Shown: positions 7,867 to 15,622 of the stretch, in pieces
Layout of the letters: every line of letters begins with the position of its first letter
Numbering within the stretch: position 1 is the first letter of the stretch
Assembly (NCBI RefSeq): GCF_008329585.1
Contig: NZ_NPKP01000006.1
Span: 248,001 to 312,000, forward strand
Direction: 5' to 3'
Length of the DNA: 64,000 bases
From: Mycolicibacterium sp. P9-22
GTDB lineage: Bacteria > Actinomycetota > Actinomycetes > Mycobacteriales > Mycobacteriaceae
The notes under the pieces: model-generated
The model's input: only the letters and a program-made list of their open reading frames with translations
What the model was told of the DNA's origin: nothing
Databases searched by the model: none
Made by a program: the position numbers and the translations under genes

Positions 7867-7974
7867 GTTGACTGTTGACAGTCAACGGGCGACATTTCTT
7901 TCTTGTTGACTGTTGACATTCATTGTGGGCGTGCTCACACTGAGTGACGCACTGCACTGTTGACCGTCGACAGT
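7867..7974. promoter_or_regulatory. Divergent promoter with three GntR-like operators
   Basis: The gap between the TIM-barrel gene and the transporter gene holds a near-perfect palindrome TTGACTGT-TG-ACAGTCAA (7868-7885). A second copy with a degenerate right arm, TTGACTGTTGACATTCA, lies at 7906-7922. A third related palindrome, ACTGTTGACCGTCGACAGT, lies at 7956-7974. The same core (TGTTGACAGTCAA) recurs just before the FadR-type GntR gene at 11189-11201, so that regulator is the likely binder and controls both operons. Confidence 0.7.
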
Positions 7975-8030
7975 GATCGGGAAGGCCAGTCGGAAGACCA
8001 GGTAGAACTGGATTTGAAAGGATGTCCACC

Positions 8031-9365
8031 ATGAGCGATGACGCTCTGAAGATGCGGGGCCCGATCAACGGGACGCCGGAGGCCAAACGGGTCGCGGTCG
8101 GTTCCGGCGTCGGCGCCGTGATCGAGACCTACGACTTCATCGGCTTCGGCACCGCCGCCGCGCTGTACTTCGGCACCGCGTTCTTCCCGAACTCCAGTCC
8201 CGTCGCCGGCACGCTGGCCGCCTTCGCCACCCTCGGCGTCGGATTCGCCGCCCGCCCGATCGGTGGCATCATCGGCGGCCACCTCGGTGACAAGGTCGGC
8301 CGCAAACCGGTCCTGGTCGCCTCGCTCATCGTCATGGGCCTGGCCACCTTCGCGATCGGGTTGCTGCCCACCTACGCCGCCGTCGGCGTGCTGGCGCCGA
8401 TCCTGCTGGTGACCGTCCGCATCATCCAGGGACTGGCCTTCGGCGCCGAATGGGGCGGCGCCATCCTGATGAGCTACGAGCATGCGCCCTGGAAACAGAA
8501 GGGCCGCTACACCGGCATCGTGCAGGCCGGCTTCCCGGTGGGCCTGCTGCTGGCCAACCTGACCTTCCTGGTCAGCGTCCACCTGCCCGGCGACTGGGCC
8601 TGGCGGGTGCCGTTCCTGGCCAGCCTCATCCTGGTGATCGTCGGCCTGATCATCCGCGCCAAGGTGCCCGAGTCCCCGGTGTTCGAGGACGTCAAGAACG
8701 AGGGCAAGGTCGTCAAGTCCCCGATCGTCGAGGTCGTCCGCACGGACTGGCGAAACATCGTGCGCGGCATCGGTCTTCGCATCGCCGAGACCGCGGGCTA
8801 CGCCGTGTCGATCACCTACATGATCAGCTACCTCAAGAACGCCGGTCTGGCGACCGCCAGCCAGACGCTCACCGCGCTGTGCATTGCCTCGTTCCTCGGC
8901 ATCTTCGCCACCTTCGGCTGGGCATCACTGACCGACAAGATCGGTCGGCGACCGGTGTATCTGGGCGTCTGCGCCTTCGGTATCCCGTTCGGTGTGCTGA
9001 TGTTCGCACTGGTGAACACCGGGCTGGCGCTGCTGATCGTCGCGACGTTCGTCATCGCCTACGGCGTGTGCCAGAACGCGCTGGCCGGCGCGCAGGGCGC
9101 CTGGTTCCCGGAGCTGTTCACCGCCAACACCCGCGCTTCGGGCGCCTCGCTGGCCTACCAGATTTCGGCGATGGTCTCCGGCTTCACCCCGTTCATCACC
9201 ACCCTGCTGTTCGAGGGCTTCGGCTGGATGGGTCCCGCACTGCTGTTCTCGGGCTACGCCGCGATCGGGCTGTGGGCAGCCCTGGCGACCCGCGAGACGT
9301 GGGGACCCGCCGAGCGCAAGGCCGCCGACGCCGCCGTCGCCAAGTATCACGACCTGGTCGCCTGA
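8031..9365 (+). CDS. MFS transporter, metabolite:H+ symporter (MHS) type
   Basis: The 444-residue protein has 12 predicted membrane segments and the MHS-type signatures of ShiA/ProP-like symporters: a first-segment VIETYDFIGFG and the cytoplasmic loop GHLGDKVGRKPVL (about 87-99), repeated as DKIGRRPVY. It probably imports the substrate of this catabolic locus by proton symport. Start ATG at 8031 is preferred over the in-frame ATG at 8022 because AAAGGA at 8017-8022 gives normal spacing. Its stop overlaps the transketolase start (TGATG at 9363-9367). It heads the plus-strand operon. Confidence 0.88.
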   Translation: MSDDALKMRGPINGTPEAKRVAVGSGVGAVIETYDFIGFGTAAALYFGTAFFPNSSPVAGTLAAFATLGVGFAARPIGGIIGGHLGDKVGRKPVLVASLIVMGLATFAIGLLPTYAAVGVLAPILLVTVRIIQGLAFGAEWGGAILMSYEHAPWKQKGRYTGIVQAGFPVGLLLANLTFLVSVHLPGDWAWRVPFLASLILVIVGLIIRAKVPESPVFEDVKNEGKVVKSPIVEVVRTDWRNIVRGIGLRIAETAGYAVSITYMISYLKNAGLATASQTLTALCIASFLGIFATFGWASLTDKIGRRPVYLGVCAFGIPFGVLMFALVNTGLALLIVATFVIAYGVCQNALAGAQGAWFPELFTANTRASGASLAYQISAMVSGFTPFITTLLFEGFGWMGPALLFSGYAAIGLWAALATRETWGPAERKAADAAVAKYHDLVA

Positions 9366-10192
9366 TGCGCGCCGAGCGGGTACGCCAGGCGGCGTACCGG
9401 ATACGACACCATGCCCTGAACATGGGCGAGGCGCAGGGCCAGGGATATGTCGGCCAGGCGCTGGGAGCCGCCGACATGCTGGCGACCGTCTACGTCGACC
9501 AGTTGCGCTACCGCGCCGACGATCCGCACTGGGCGGGCCGCGACCGGTTTCTGCTGTCGACCGGTCACTACGCCATCGGGCTGTACGCCGCGCTGGCCGA
9601 GGCCGGCATCATCGACGTCGACGAACTCGACACCTACGGATCCGATGACTCACGGCTACCGATGTCCGGAATGGCCAGCTACACACCGGGTATGGAGATT
9701 TCCGGCGGCTCGCTGGGTCACGGCCTGACGGTAGCGGTCGGGATGGCGCTGGGCTTGCGACACCAGGGCTCGAATGCCCGCATCATCAACTTCTTGTCCG
9801 ACGGTGAACTCGACGAGGGCTCGACGTGGGAAGCCGCGATGGGCGCCTCGCACCACGGCCTGGGCAATCTCATCGCGATGGTGGATATCAACGCCTTACA
9901 GGCCGACGGGCCGACCGCCGGCGTGCTGCGCACCGAACCGGTCGCCGACAAGTGGGCCGCATGCGGTTGGCAGGTGGCACGGGTGGACGGCAACGATGGC
10001 GATGCGCTGCTCGGCGCCTTCGACTCGGTCAGCACCGGTGTGCCGTCGGTCATCCTGTGCGACACCAGGATCGGGTGCGGCGTGCCGCTGCTGGAGAACC
10101 GCGAGAAGGCGCATTTCATGCGTATCGATGAGGCGGAGTGGCAGATCTGCCGGGACCAGTTGACTGAGGGATATCAAGGAGTGTTGACATGA
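9365..10192 (+). CDS. Transketolase, N-terminal (TPP-binding) subunit
   Basis: This 275-residue half-transketolase carries the pyrophosphate domain. Visible motifs are STGHYA (65-70), SGGSLGHGL (113-121) and the Mg-TPP motif SDGELDEGSTWE (145-156), where the usual GDGE reads SDGE. Split transketolases of this size pair with a separate pyrimidine-domain subunit, here the next gene, which overlaps it by ATGA. Split transketolases are known in D-apiose catabolism, where they act on apulose 4-phosphate, as well as in pentose pathways. The true start is ATG 9365; the same frame is open far upstream but only as a shadow of the transporter gene. Confidence 0.9.
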   Translation: MRAERVRQAAYRIRHHALNMGEAQGQGYVGQALGAADMLATVYVDQLRYRADDPHWAGRDRFLLSTGHYAIGLYAALAEAGIIDVDELDTYGSDDSRLPMSGMASYTPGMEISGGSLGHGLTVAVGMALGLRHQGSNARIINFLSDGELDEGSTWEAAMGASHHGLGNLIAMVDINALQADGPTAGVLRTEPVADKWAACGWQVARVDGNDGDALLGAFDSVSTGVPSVILCDTRIGCGVPLLENREKAHFMRIDEAEWQICRDQLTEGYQGVLT

Positions 10193-11172
10193 GCGCGCCC
10201 GCGAAGCTCAAGACATCGGCGATGATCGCCTCGTTCGCCGATCCCGGCCAGAAGACCACCCCGGCCCCGTTCGGGCACGCACTGGTCGCGGCCGCCCAGG
10301 CCGATGACCGGATCGTCGGCCTGACCGCCGATCTCGGCAAGTACACCGACATGCACATTTTCGCCAACCGGTTCCCCGACCGGTTCTTCCAGATGGGCAT
10401 GGCCGAGCAGTTGCTGTTCGGGGCCGCCGCCGGGATGGCCGAAACCGGCCTCGTGCCGTTCGCGTCCACCTATTCGGTGTTCGCGGCGCGGCGCGCGTAT
10501 GACTTCATCTGCCTGGACATCGCCGAGCCGAACCTGAACGTGAACATCGTGGGTGGCCTGCCCGGGTTGACCACCGGCTACGGCCCGTCGCACCAGGCCA
10601 CCGAGGACATCGCCATCTTCCGCGGTGTGCCCAACCTGACCATCGTCGATCCCTGCGATTCGGTGGATATCGAACAGGCCGTGCCCCAGCTGGCCGAGCA
10701 CCCCGGGCCGACCTATCTGCGTCTGCTGCGCGGCAACGTGCCCACGGTCCTGGACGAGTACGACTACCGTTTCGAACTCGGCAAGGCCAAGGTGCTGCGC
10801 GAGGGGGCCGACGTGGTGCTGGTCTCCTCGGGACTGATGACCATGCGGGCCCTGCAGGCCGCCGAACAACTGGCTGCCCACAATGTCGACGTGGCCGTGG
10901 TGCACACCCCGACCATCAAGCCGTTCGACGCTGAAACCGTGCTGGCACAGGTGGATACGGATCGACTCGTGGTGACCTGCGAGAACCACACGGTGATCGG
11001 CGGCCTGTTCGAGACGGTCGCATCGGCGGTGGTGGCCCGCGGGATCGCCAAGCAGATCACCCCAGTCGCGCTCCCGGACGAGTTCCTGGCCGCCGGTGCG
11101 CTGCCTACCCTGCACGACCGTTACGGGCTCGCCACCGCGCGTCTCGTCGCGACGGTGCTCGAACGGCTGTAA
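10189..11172 (+). CDS. Transketolase, C-terminal (pyrimidine-binding) subunit
   Basis: The 327-residue product contains the pyrimidine domain with the catalytic Glu73 (GMAEQLL) that activates the thiamin ring, GPSHQATED (133-141), and a C-terminal transketolase domain. It starts at 10189 inside the stop of the N-subunit gene, so the two chains are made together. The complex would transfer a two- or three-carbon ketol unit. The substrate is probably the phosphorylated ketose made by the divergent operon. The TenA genes at the end of that operon could supply its cofactor precursor. Confidence 0.9.
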   Translation: MSAPAKLKTSAMIASFADPGQKTTPAPFGHALVAAAQADDRIVGLTADLGKYTDMHIFANRFPDRFFQMGMAEQLLFGAAAGMAETGLVPFASTYSVFAARRAYDFICLDIAEPNLNVNIVGGLPGLTTGYGPSHQATEDIAIFRGVPNLTIVDPCDSVDIEQAVPQLAEHPGPTYLRLLRGNVPTVLDEYDYRFELGKAKVLREGADVVLVSSGLMTMRALQAAEQLAAHNVDVAVVHTPTIKPFDAETVLAQVDTDRLVVTCENHTVIGGLFETVASAVVARGIAKQITPVALPDEFLAAGALPTLHDRYGLATARLVATVLERL

Positions 11173-11174
11173 AG

Positions 11175-11201
11175 TGTTGACATCTGAATGTTGACAGTCA
11201 A
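11175..11201. promoter_or_regulatory. GntR-like operator before the FadR-type regulator gene
   Basis: Two TGTTGAC units (11175-11181 and 11189-11195) occur in a row, and the second forms TGTTGACAGTCAA (11189-11201), the same core as in the divergent promoter near 7868. It lies directly upstream of the GntR start at 11212 and overlaps the start of its ribosome binding site, which points to autoregulation. Confidence 0.6.
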
Positions 11202-11211
11202 GGAGCGCAGG

Positions 11212-11871
11212 ATGTCCGCGGATTCCACATCTCTGCTGCGCCTGGAGAAAACCAGCCTGCGTCAACAGGCACTGACCGCCCTGCGCCGCGCCATCACCAC
11301 CGGCCAGCTCACCCCGGGCACCCACCTGGTCGAGACGGATCTATCCGACGCGCTGCAGATCAGCCGGGGCACCCTGCGCGAGGCGATGCGTCAGCTCCAG
11401 CAGGAGGGCCTGATCTCGGCAGGAGCACGCGGGCGGCTCGCGGTACGGCATCTGGACGCCAAGGAGATTCGGGATATCTTCAACGTCCGCGCCGCGTTGG
11501 AGTCGATGGCCGCGCGCGAACTCGCCTCGCGGCCCGACCGCACCGAAGCCGTGGCGGCCCTGCGCCACGCGGTCGACGAGATGGATCGCTGGGCGGAGGC
11601 GAATCTGGAGGACCGGATCGAAGCCGACCTGCGGTTCCATCGGACCATGTGCCAGCTCACCGGAAACGAGACGCTGCTGCACCAGTGGACGTCATTGGAA
11701 GGCAGCATCCGGATGTCGATCATGTTCGCCGGCGTCGATCGCGCCATCAAGAACATGAACGCCAAGCGGCATTACGACATCGTCGACGCCATCGAATCGG
11801 GGGACGGAGCCTTGGCCGCGGTCACGGTCGCCGAGCACATGGCGGGCGCGGCGAGCACGCTGGTCGGCTGA
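11212..11871 (+). CDS. GntR family regulator, FadR subfamily (FCD domain)
   Basis: This 219-residue regulator has an N-terminal winged helix (about 15-80, DALQISRGTLREAMRQL) and a C-terminal all-helical FCD ligand domain (about 90-215) with FHRTMCQLTGN typical of the family. The start at 11212 follows an AAGGAGC site; an upstream in-frame ATG at 11188 lies in the operator and is less likely. It is the last gene of the plus operon after the transketolase subunits. FCD domains often bind sugar acids, organic acids or sugar phosphates through a metal, so a pathway intermediate is the probable inducer. Confidence 0.9.
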   Translation: MSADSTSLLRLEKTSLRQQALTALRRAITTGQLTPGTHLVETDLSDALQISRGTLREAMRQLQQEGLISAGARGRLAVRHLDAKEIRDIFNVRAALESMAARELASRPDRTEAVAALRHAVDEMDRWAEANLEDRIEADLRFHRTMCQLTGNETLLHQWTSLEGSIRMSIMFAGVDRAIKNMNAKRHYDIVDAIESGDGALAAVTVAEHMAGAASTLVG

Positions 11872-11897
11872 ACAAGCCCGCAGAGGAGGACAATGAG

Positions 11898-12485
11898 GTG
11901 GTGTCGACGCCTCAGTTCGAGAAAAGCCTGCGGGAGCGTAAGAAGATCAGCACTCGCGCCGCCATTCGCCGCGCGGCGCTCGACTTGTTCGCGACGCGGG
12001 GTTATGCCGACACGACCGTCGAGCAGATCGCCGACGCCGCCGACGTATCACCGCGCACCTTCTACCGCTATTACGGGGTCAAGGAGGCCGTTCTGCTCTC
12101 CGACGATCAGGTCGCGCCGATCGTGGCGGCCTTCGCGAAGGCTCCCCCGGAACTGTCCATCGTCGCCGCCTACCGTTACGGGGTCGCCCAGGTATTCGGT
12201 GAGCTGACACCCGAGGAACGCGCGGTTTTCGAGGCGGGGCAGCGGTTGACGTTCGAGATTCCGGAGGCGCGCGGGCTGCTCTACACCGAGTACATCCGGT
12301 TGATCGATCTGATCACCGACGCGCTCACCGAACGCCCCGGCGCGCCTGCCGACGAGCTCGGGCGCCGGGTGATCGCCGGGGCGATCGTCGGGGTGCTGAT
12401 GGCGGCGGCGGACAACACCCCGATGCCCGAGGGTTCTCTGCTGGACGCGCTGTCGCTGCTGGACGAAAAGTTGTCGAACGGATGA
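11898..12485 (+). CDS. TetR/AcrR family transcriptional regulator
   Basis: The 195-residue product has a clear TetR helix-turn-helix near residues 35-65 (VEQIADAADVSPRTFYRYYG) and a helical C-terminus typical of the actinobacterial branch with FYRYY. The start is one of two adjacent GTG codons at 11898 or 11901, behind GAGGAGGA at 11883-11890. It follows the GntR gene by 26 bases and may be co-transcribed. No operator of its own is evident. Whether it acts on the sugar locus or elsewhere cannot be told. Confidence 0.82.
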   Translation: MVSTPQFEKSLRERKKISTRAAIRRAALDLFATRGYADTTVEQIADAADVSPRTFYRYYGVKEAVLLSDDQVAPIVAAFAKAPPELSIVAAYRYGVAQVFGELTPEERAVFEAGQRLTFEIPEARGLLYTEYIRLIDLITDALTERPGAPADELGRRVIAGAIVGVLMAAADNTPMPEGSLLDALSLLDEKLSNG

Positions 12486-12486
12486 T

Positions 12487-13062
12487 CTATTCCGCTGCAA
12501 TGCTTTTCGTAGACTCATAACCGACCGTGAGCCAGTAGACGGTGCGGTCGAGGGCGGGCAAGATGTCGGTGGTCTCGATCTCGCCGGCAACGAACCGGCC
12601 CAGTAGCCCGTAGACCACACTGGAGAGAACCGTGTTGAGATCGGCGACGAACTCGTCGTCGACATCGGCCATCAGCTCAAGACCGGCGGGCGCCACGATA
12701 TTCAGACCCCGCCGCAGCAATTGCTGGCCCCGCGGGGACGCCCTCGCCCGGAAGTAGGCCGCCAGCATTCCCGGATTGCGTTCCCACGGCTCAAAGATCG
12801 TCCGGAACAGCGACATCAACGCCTTGTGCAGGGACTCCCCCTCCGACCGGCGGTGTGGCGTGACATCGGAATACCGGTTCTCGTCCAGCCATGCTTCAAG
12901 TGCCGCAAGGATCAAGTCCTCGCGGGTGGCGTACCGCTTATAGATGGTGGCCAGCGACGAGCGGGCGCGCCGGGCGACCTCGCGCAACTGGACCGCGTCA
13001 TAGCCCTCGGTTTCGAGGATCTCGACCACGACGGCGAGCAACCGGTCATCCACCTCCGCCAT
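12487..13062 (-). CDS. TetR family regulator divergent from SDR cluster
   Basis: The 191-residue product has a TetR helix-turn-helix near residues 22-50 (LREVARRARSSLATIYKRYA), and the C-terminal part resembles the KstR2-like/TetR_C group that binds acyl-CoAs or steroids, though this is not decisive. ATG at 13062 is chosen because AAGGGG lies 7 bases upstream. Two GTAAC...GTTAC palindromes in the divergent promoter (13086-13121) are its probable sites. It therefore likely represses itself and the SDR-SDR-CMD-ALDH operon on the other strand. Confidence 0.86.
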   Translation of the reverse strand: MAEVDDRLLAVVVEILETEGYDAVQLREVARRARSSLATIYKRYATREDLILAALEAWLDENRYSDVTPHRRSEGESLHKALMSLFRTIFEPWERNPGMLAAYFRARASPRGQQLLRRGLNIVAPAGLELMADVDDEFVADLNTVLSSVVYGLLGRFVAGEIETTDILPALDRTVYWLTVGYESTKSIAAE

Positions 13063-13085
13063 CGCGCACCCCTTGCCCATTGTCA

Positions 13086-13121
13086 GTAACTTGGTTACCG
13101 TACCGTCTGTAACCCGGTTAC
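13086..13121. promoter_or_regulatory. Paired TetR operators GTAAC-N3-GTTAC
   Basis: GTAACTTGGTTAC (13086-13098) and GTAACCCGGTTAC (13109-13121) are two inverted repeats with identical arms, 23 bases apart centre to centre, a spacing close to two DNA turns. They lie between the TetR start (13062) and the SDR start (13170). Confidence 0.72.
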
Positions 13122-13169
13122 TCCGGATCGCCGCACACAGATGTGGCACCCGCAACGAAGCGAGGATTC

Positions 13170-14000
13170 ATGGGCTCTTTGGACGGCAGGGTCGCCTTCA
13201 TCACCGGCGTGGCACGCGGCCAGGGCCGCAGCCACGCCATCCGGCTGGCCGGCGAGGGCGCCGATATCATCGGGATCGACATCTGCGCCGACATTCCCGC
13301 CAACGGCTATCCGATGGCAAGCCGCGACGAACTCGACGAGACGATCGCACTGGTGGAAGCCGCGGGCGGAAAGATCCTCGCTTCCGTGGCCGATGTCCGC
13401 GATTTCCACGCAGTCAAAGCCGCCGTGGATGCCGGTGCCGCACACTTCGGCCGGCTCGACATCGTCTGCGCAAACGCCGGTATCGCCCCGACGGCGTTCC
13501 GTGAGACGAGCATCGAGGAGGACCTCGACATGTGGTCGGCAGCGATCGACGTCAACCTCGTCGGTTCCTTTCACACCGCCAAGGCCAGCATCCCGCACCT
13601 GATAGCCGGCGAGCGCGGCGGAGCCATCGTCTTCACCAGCTCCACCGCCGGCCTCCGCGGTTTCGGCGGGTCCCAGGGCGGTGGGCTGGGTTACGCGGCG
13701 TCCAAGCACGGAGTCGTGGGCCTGATGCGGACACTGGCCAATGCCCTTGCTCCGCACAGTATTCGGGTCAACACAGTGCACCCCACCGCCGTCAACACCA
13801 TGATGGCCGTCAATCCCGCGATGACCGCCTTCCTGGAGCACTACCCCGATGGGGGACCCCATCTGCAGAACCCGATGCCGGTCTCGCTGCTGGAACCCGA
13901 GGACATCAGTGCGGCGGTCGGCTACCTGGTCTCCGACGCGGCAAAATACGTCACCGGGGTCACGTTCCCGGTCGACGCCGGCTTCTGCAACAAGCTGTGA
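13170..14000 (+). CDS. Mycofactocin-type SDR family oxidoreductase
   Basis: The 276-residue SDR has the cofactor motif ITGVARGQGRSHAIRLAGEG and, after the second strand (IDICADIP), the insertion of about 20 residues found in SDRs that hold their NAD(H) tightly and use mycofactocin as external electron acceptor. NAGI, the Ser in FTSST, and Tyr-x3-Lys in GYAASKHG complete the active site. Such enzymes oxidise alcohols to aldehydes or ketones. It is the first gene downstream of the double operator and is followed, with a GTG overlap, by a second SDR. The substrate is unknown. Confidence 0.87.
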   Translation: MGSLDGRVAFITGVARGQGRSHAIRLAGEGADIIGIDICADIPANGYPMASRDELDETIALVEAAGGKILASVADVRDFHAVKAAVDAGAAHFGRLDIVCANAGIAPTAFRETSIEEDLDMWSAAIDVNLVGSFHTAKASIPHLIAGERGGAIVFTSSTAGLRGFGGSQGGGLGYAASKHGVVGLMRTLANALAPHSIRVNTVHPTAVNTMMAVNPAMTAFLEHYPDGGPHLQNPMPVSLLEPEDISAAVGYLVSDAAKYVTGVTFPVDAGFCNKL

Positions 14001-14800
14001 ACGGTCGGGTCGCGGGCAAACGGGTACTGATCACCGGCGCCGCGCGTGGCATGGGCCGCAGCCATGCGGTGCGGTTGGCGCAGGAGGGTGCCGATCTGAT
14101 CCTGGTCGACATCTGCACCTCTCTTCCCGAGGTCGAATACCCCCTGTCCACCGAGGACGATCTCGCTGAAACCGCCAGGCTGGTAGGCGATCTGGGTCGA
14201 CGGGCGGTAACTCACATCGTCGACGTCCGCGACGCGGAGGCGCTCGCGGCCGCCGTCGACGCCGGAGTCACCGAACTCGGCGGCCTGGACGCATCGGTGG
14301 CCAACGCCGGGGTGCTGACCGCAGGCACCTGGGACACCACCACATCGGCACAGTGGCGCACCGTCGTGGACGTCAACCTGATCGGCACCTGGAACACCTG
14401 CGCCGCAGCGCTGCCGCACCTGGTCGACCGCGGCGGCAGTCTGATCAACATCAGCTCGGCGGCAGGTATCAAGGGCAGCCCGCTGCACACGCCCTACACC
14501 GCTTCCAAGCACGGTGTGGTCGGCATGAGCAAGGCGTTGGCCAATGAGCTTGCCGCAGTCAATGTCCGGGTCAACACCGTGCATCCCACCGGAGTCGAAA
14601 CCGGCATGCAACCCGCATCCCTGCACACCCTCCTCGTGGAGAAGCGACCCGATCTGGGCCCGATCTTCCAGAATGCGCTACCCATCGTGATGGCCGAGGC
14701 CGTCGACATCAGCAACGCGGTGCTGTTCCTCGTGTCCGACGAAGCGCGCTATGTGACCGGACTCGAATTCAAGGTCGACGCCGGCGTCACCATCCGATAA
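13997..14800 (+). CDS. Mycofactocin-type SDR family oxidoreductase, second copy
   Basis: This 267-residue SDR starts with GTG at 13997, overlapping the stop of the previous gene. It carries ITGAARGMGRSHAVRLAQEG, the insertion after VDICTSLP, NAGV, and the catalytic Tyr-x3-Lys in YTASKHGVVG. It is a paralogue of the preceding SDR, although clearly diverged, so the two may act on successive or stereo-related alcohols. It ends 24 bases before the CMD-like gene. The dependence on mycofactocin is inferred from family features. Confidence 0.85.
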   Translation: MNGRVAGKRVLITGAARGMGRSHAVRLAQEGADLILVDICTSLPEVEYPLSTEDDLAETARLVGDLGRRAVTHIVDVRDAEALAAAVDAGVTELGGLDASVANAGVLTAGTWDTTTSAQWRTVVDVNLIGTWNTCAAALPHLVDRGGSLINISSAAGIKGSPLHTPYTASKHGVVGMSKALANELAAVNVRVNTVHPTGVETGMQPASLHTLLVEKRPDLGPIFQNALPIVMAEAVDISNAVLFLVSDEARYVTGLEFKVDAGVTIR

Positions 14801-14824
14801 CCGGCTGCTACGAAGGAAACGATT

Positions 14825-15622
14825 GTGACGCTGACCGATACAAATCGCCTGGAACGGGGCCGGCAGGCTTTCGCCGAGGTGATGACCTTCCCTGCACCCG
14901 AGGACACCGCGCCGGCCACCACGAGCATGCTCGACTTCGTGTTCGCCGAGGTGTGGCAACGCCCTGGGTTGAGCCGCCGAGACCGCCGGTTCGTCACGCT
15001 GGCCTGCGTGGCCGACGCCGACGCCGAAACCCCGCTCCGCGACCACGTGTATGCCGCACTGAACAGCGGGGACCTGAGCATCGTCGAAATGCAGGAGGCC
15101 GTATTGCATTTCGCGGTGTATGCCGGGTGGCCCAAAGCGTCGCGGTTCAACATGATCGTCGACGAACAGTGGGCCCGGATTCTGCGCGAGCGTGGTGAAC
15201 AGGCCCCACCGCCGGAGCCGTTGCTGCCGTTGCCCACGCCCAGTGATCCTGAGGCCCGCCTCGCCGTCGGCGCCCAGTCGTTCAAGGACATCAACTGCCT
15301 GGAGTTCGCACCGAACCAGGACAACCCGTTCCAGGGCGCCGGAATCCTGAACTTCGTGTTCGGCGAGATGTGGTTGCGCCCGGGCCTGGGCATGAAGGAA
15401 CGCCGCCTGATCACGGTCGCGTGTGTGGCTTTTCAGGACGCGCCCTACCCCATCCTCAGCCACGTCTATGCCGCACTGAAGAGCCGCGAGGTGTCGTTCG
15501 ACGAGATGGATGAGCTGGCTCTGCAGTTCGCGGCCTACTACGGCTGGCCGAAGGGCTCCCACTTGAATCAGGTGATCGGCGAACAGAAGCAAAGGGTCAC
15601 CCAGGAGTGGGCAGCGGAATGA
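14825..15622 (+). CDS. Duplicated carboxymuconolactone-decarboxylase-like (CMD/AhpD-fold) protein
   Basis: The 265-residue product consists of two CMD-like repeats. Each repeat has a block such as LDFVFAEVWQRPGLSRRDRR, then VTLACVAD or ITVACVAF, DHVYAAL or SHVYAAL with the conserved His, and AVYAGWPK or AAYYGWPK. The AhpD redox pair CxxC is absent, so a peroxidase role is unlikely and a decarboxylase, hydrolase or lactone-binding role is more plausible. The start is GTG 14825 after GAAGGAAAC. It overlaps the ALDH gene (ATGA) and belongs to the same operon as the two SDRs. Confidence 0.8.
   Translation: MTLTDTNRLERGRQAFAEVMTFPAPEDTAPATTSMLDFVFAEVWQRPGLSRRDRRFVTLACVADADAETPLRDHVYAALNSGDLSIVEMQEAVLHFAVYAGWPKASRFNMIVDEQWARILRERGEQAPPPEPLLPLPTPSDPEARLAVGAQSFKDINCLEFAPNQDNPFQGAGILNFVFGEMWLRPGLGMKERRLITVACVAFQDAPYPILSHVYAALKSREVSFDEMDELALQFAAYYGWPKGSHLNQVIGEQKQRVTQEWAAE

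Noticed and set aside
8450..9364. Open frame continuous with the transketolase N-subunit
   Set aside because: It runs in another frame through the transporter gene, is Arg- and Pro-rich and shows no family; the transketolase begins at ATG 9365.
10174..11325. Long minus-strand open frame opposite the transketolase C-subunit
   Set aside because: His- and Gly-rich shadow of the real gene; no recognisable domain.
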